A stretch of DNA of 6,227 nucleotides from an uncultured Clostridia bacterium (GTDB taxonomy: Bacteria > Bacillota > Clostridia > Christensenellales > CAG-314). The DNA is taken from assembly GCA_934281515.1 (NCBI GenBank), contig CAKQXG010000123.1:1-6227 (forward strand), in the 5' to 3' direction. Each line of letters begins with the position of its first letter. Positions within the stretch are counted from its first letter, which is position 1. The translations under genes were made by a program, and so were the position numbers. Below, in pieces: positions 4,856 to 6,227 of the stretch. Below the pieces are notes generated by a model. It had not been told where the DNA came from, ran no database searches, and saw only the letters and a list, made by a program, of their open reading frames with translations.

Positions 4856-6227
4856 CTATTTATTGTAAGACAATTGACCAACGTAGTTGCCGTCTTTGTC
4901 GTATGCATAGACACTAAGACCGTATATACCGTTCTTTTCAAATCTAGGATACATAGCACCATTTGCACGTTGTGCGGCAACGATATACAAACCATTAGAT
5001 GTAATCTTCATTGCCATGTAGCAAGTATTCTCAAACATATAATCATATGTCAATGTAGAAGGATCGATTCCGGTTGCTTCTTGTAGTTCATCATAGTTGT
5101 ATGCCTTAAAGACGAAGTTCTTATCCTTAGTGCTTAACAATGTGCCACTGCTTGTTGTAGCAAGTTTGAGTGTGACTTTATAAGTATTTCCTTGTTTTGA
5201 ATCAGCAGCACTCATAAGAAGGTCAGGAACGGTTATTTGCAACTCATATTTATATGCATCCTTTAACTCACTACCAACAATGGAGAGATTACCATTCTCA
5301 TCGTAGTAAACCGATACGTCCTTCCCCAACAATATATTATTACTCTTAGAATACTTACCATGATTCTTTACAAGGTACGAGTACTTTTCATCCATAGCTT
5401 TATTTACGAATACACCACTTGAACCATTATTGCTCGCATAAGACAGAGTTCCAAAGTTTTCTACGTTACTAATGGTAATCATGGATTTTAGCTCATCTGC
5501 TGTATATCCGGCTGTTATACCCCAATTTAACCCGGCTGCATTACCAAATACTACACCGCAGGAAAGATTACTAGTAATATTTCCGTAGTTTACACAGTCT
5601 TTCAATGAAACATAAAATTCTTCAGCCTGTTTGGTATGTACCCAACCGTTATCGACCTTACCTTCATCTTGCGAAGCCATTGTAGTCACATAACGCTTTA
5701 CATTTATTCCATAATATGGACCATTACCCCAAAATACGCCTGTGCAATTGCCTACATTTTGTATATCGGCATTATTTATGCAGTTTTCAATTGTGACATA
5801 AACTTTTCCGGGTTTTTCTGCAGCATAATAGATTATACCATTTATAAAAGGACTAGCGTTGGACTCGTTAATATATACAGTTTGATTATTAGCCACATTT
5901 GTTGTAACGTTAGAAATTGTTAAAGTTTTAATTGGTTCAACTGGCTGTACCAAACTAAGCATACAATTGTATTGAGAATAAATGTTCAAATTGCTAATTT
6001 TCACATTTTCCTTTGCAACAAACAACAACAAAACACTTACATCTCCATTATACTCACCAAGAGTTACATCATGTCCATCTCCGTCATAGTTGCAGTCTGT
6101 AATCCACGCAATAACACCCTGATTATCAAAACTACTTGCAGACACCTCAATATCCGCAATTTGTTTAAAGCTCGTTCCAACAAACTCATTAACTTTTTTA
6201 AGTTGAGCTTCTGTTGCAATCAAATAC
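4856..6227 (-). CDS. C-terminal part of a large secreted or surface protein with GLUG-like repeats (start outside window)
   Basis: The frame is open to the right edge, so about 456 residues are visible and the true start lies beyond it; TTG at 6223 lies inside the frame (YLIATEAQLKKVNEFV) and is not a credible start. Counting residues from that TTG, three related segments occur: ENCINNADIQNVGNCTGVFWG near 146-166, KDCVNYGNITSNLSCGVVFG near 208-227 and SNVENFGTLSY...SSGVFV near 252-273. The pattern is (D/N)(C/V)xNxGxI followed about ten residues later by a GVxF strand, as in GLUG-type adhesin repeats that build beta-helical rods. The YLIATxxQL entry is also typical of such proteins. The C-terminal 150 residues look like a beta-rich domain and end YVGQLSYNK, without LPXTG, membrane anchor or obvious S-layer domain. 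Base composition is clearly lower in GC than the neighbouring genes. Cell-surface location is inferred; ligand unknown. Confidence 0.75.
   Translation of the reverse strand, partial: YLIATEAQLKKVNEFVGTSFKQIADIEVSASSFDNQGVIAWITDCNYDGDGHDVTLGEYNGDVSVLLLFVAKENVKISNLNIYSQYNCMLSLVQPVEPIKTLTISNVTTNVANNQTVYINESNASPFINGIIYYAAEKPGKVYVTIENCINNADIQNVGNCTGVFWGNGPYYGINVKRYVTTMASQDEGKVDNGWVHTKQAEEFYVSLKDCVNYGNITSNLSCGVVFGNAAGLNWGITAGYTADELKSMITISNVENFGTLSYASNNGSSGVFVNKAMDEKYSYLVKNHGKYSKSNNILLGKDVSVYYDENGNLSIVGSELKDAYKYELQITVPDLLMSAADSKQGNTYKVTLKLATTSSGTLLSTKDKNFVFKAYNYDELQEATGIDPSTLTYDYMFENTCYMAMKITSNGLYIVAAQRANGAMYPRFEKNGIYGLSVYAYDKDGNYVGQLSYNK

Noticed and set aside
1..6227. tRNA, rRNA, transposase or toxin-antitoxin genes
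   Set aside because: No cloverleaf-like segment, rRNA signature, transposase motif or small paired toxin-antitoxin frames could be seen in either strand.

Overview
The window looks like chromosomal DNA from an uncultured member of the Clostridia (Bacillota), probably from a host-associated or gut community. This is inferred from gene content (RecX, a 58-residue bS21, a HIT protein, CoaX and two ECF-type vitamin uptake subunits), AGGAG-type ribosome binding sites and sigma-A-like promoters. No phylogenetic marker was compared, so the taxonomic call is tentative.

Layout: (1) 3-89, plus strand: the last 28 codons of a membrane protein, probably a P-type cation ATPase. (2) 90-609: about 520 bases with no credible gene. 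It holds two strong palindromic hairpins (117-143 and 183-222), each followed by the same CCCCTTTTCC string, then a 65-bp imperfect direct repeat (315-379 and 470-534), then the recX promoter. (3) 610-1242, plus: recX. (4) 1239-1622, minus: an unrecognised small charged protein; its stop codon shares a CTAG with the recX stop. (5) 1717-2025, minus: rpsU as a self-contained unit, with its own consensus-like promoter and intrinsic terminator. (6) 2124-4593, minus: four genes read in the order PanT-like ECF S component, coaX, HIT protein, second ECF S component, behind a promoter at 4697-4725. (7) 4814-4841: a strong terminator. (8) 4856-6227, minus: the C-terminal part of a large AT-rich surface-type protein with GLUG-like repeats, whose start lies beyond the window.

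How the genes fit together: the PanT-like membrane subunit next to type III pantothenate kinase suggests uptake and immediate phosphorylation of pantothenate for coenzyme A synthesis. The second S component (riboflavin-transporter-like fold family, substrate unknown) is translationally close to the HIT nucleotide-binding protein. No ECF energising module (EcfA, EcfA', EcfT) is present here, so both S components would have to use a shared module encoded elsewhere. HIT and rpsU are frequent neighbours in Firmicutes; here the second ECF gene lies between them.

I see no clear new defence or mobile system. The least explained parts are the repeat-rich 90-609 interval, the unrecognised 127-residue protein and the low-GC surface protein.
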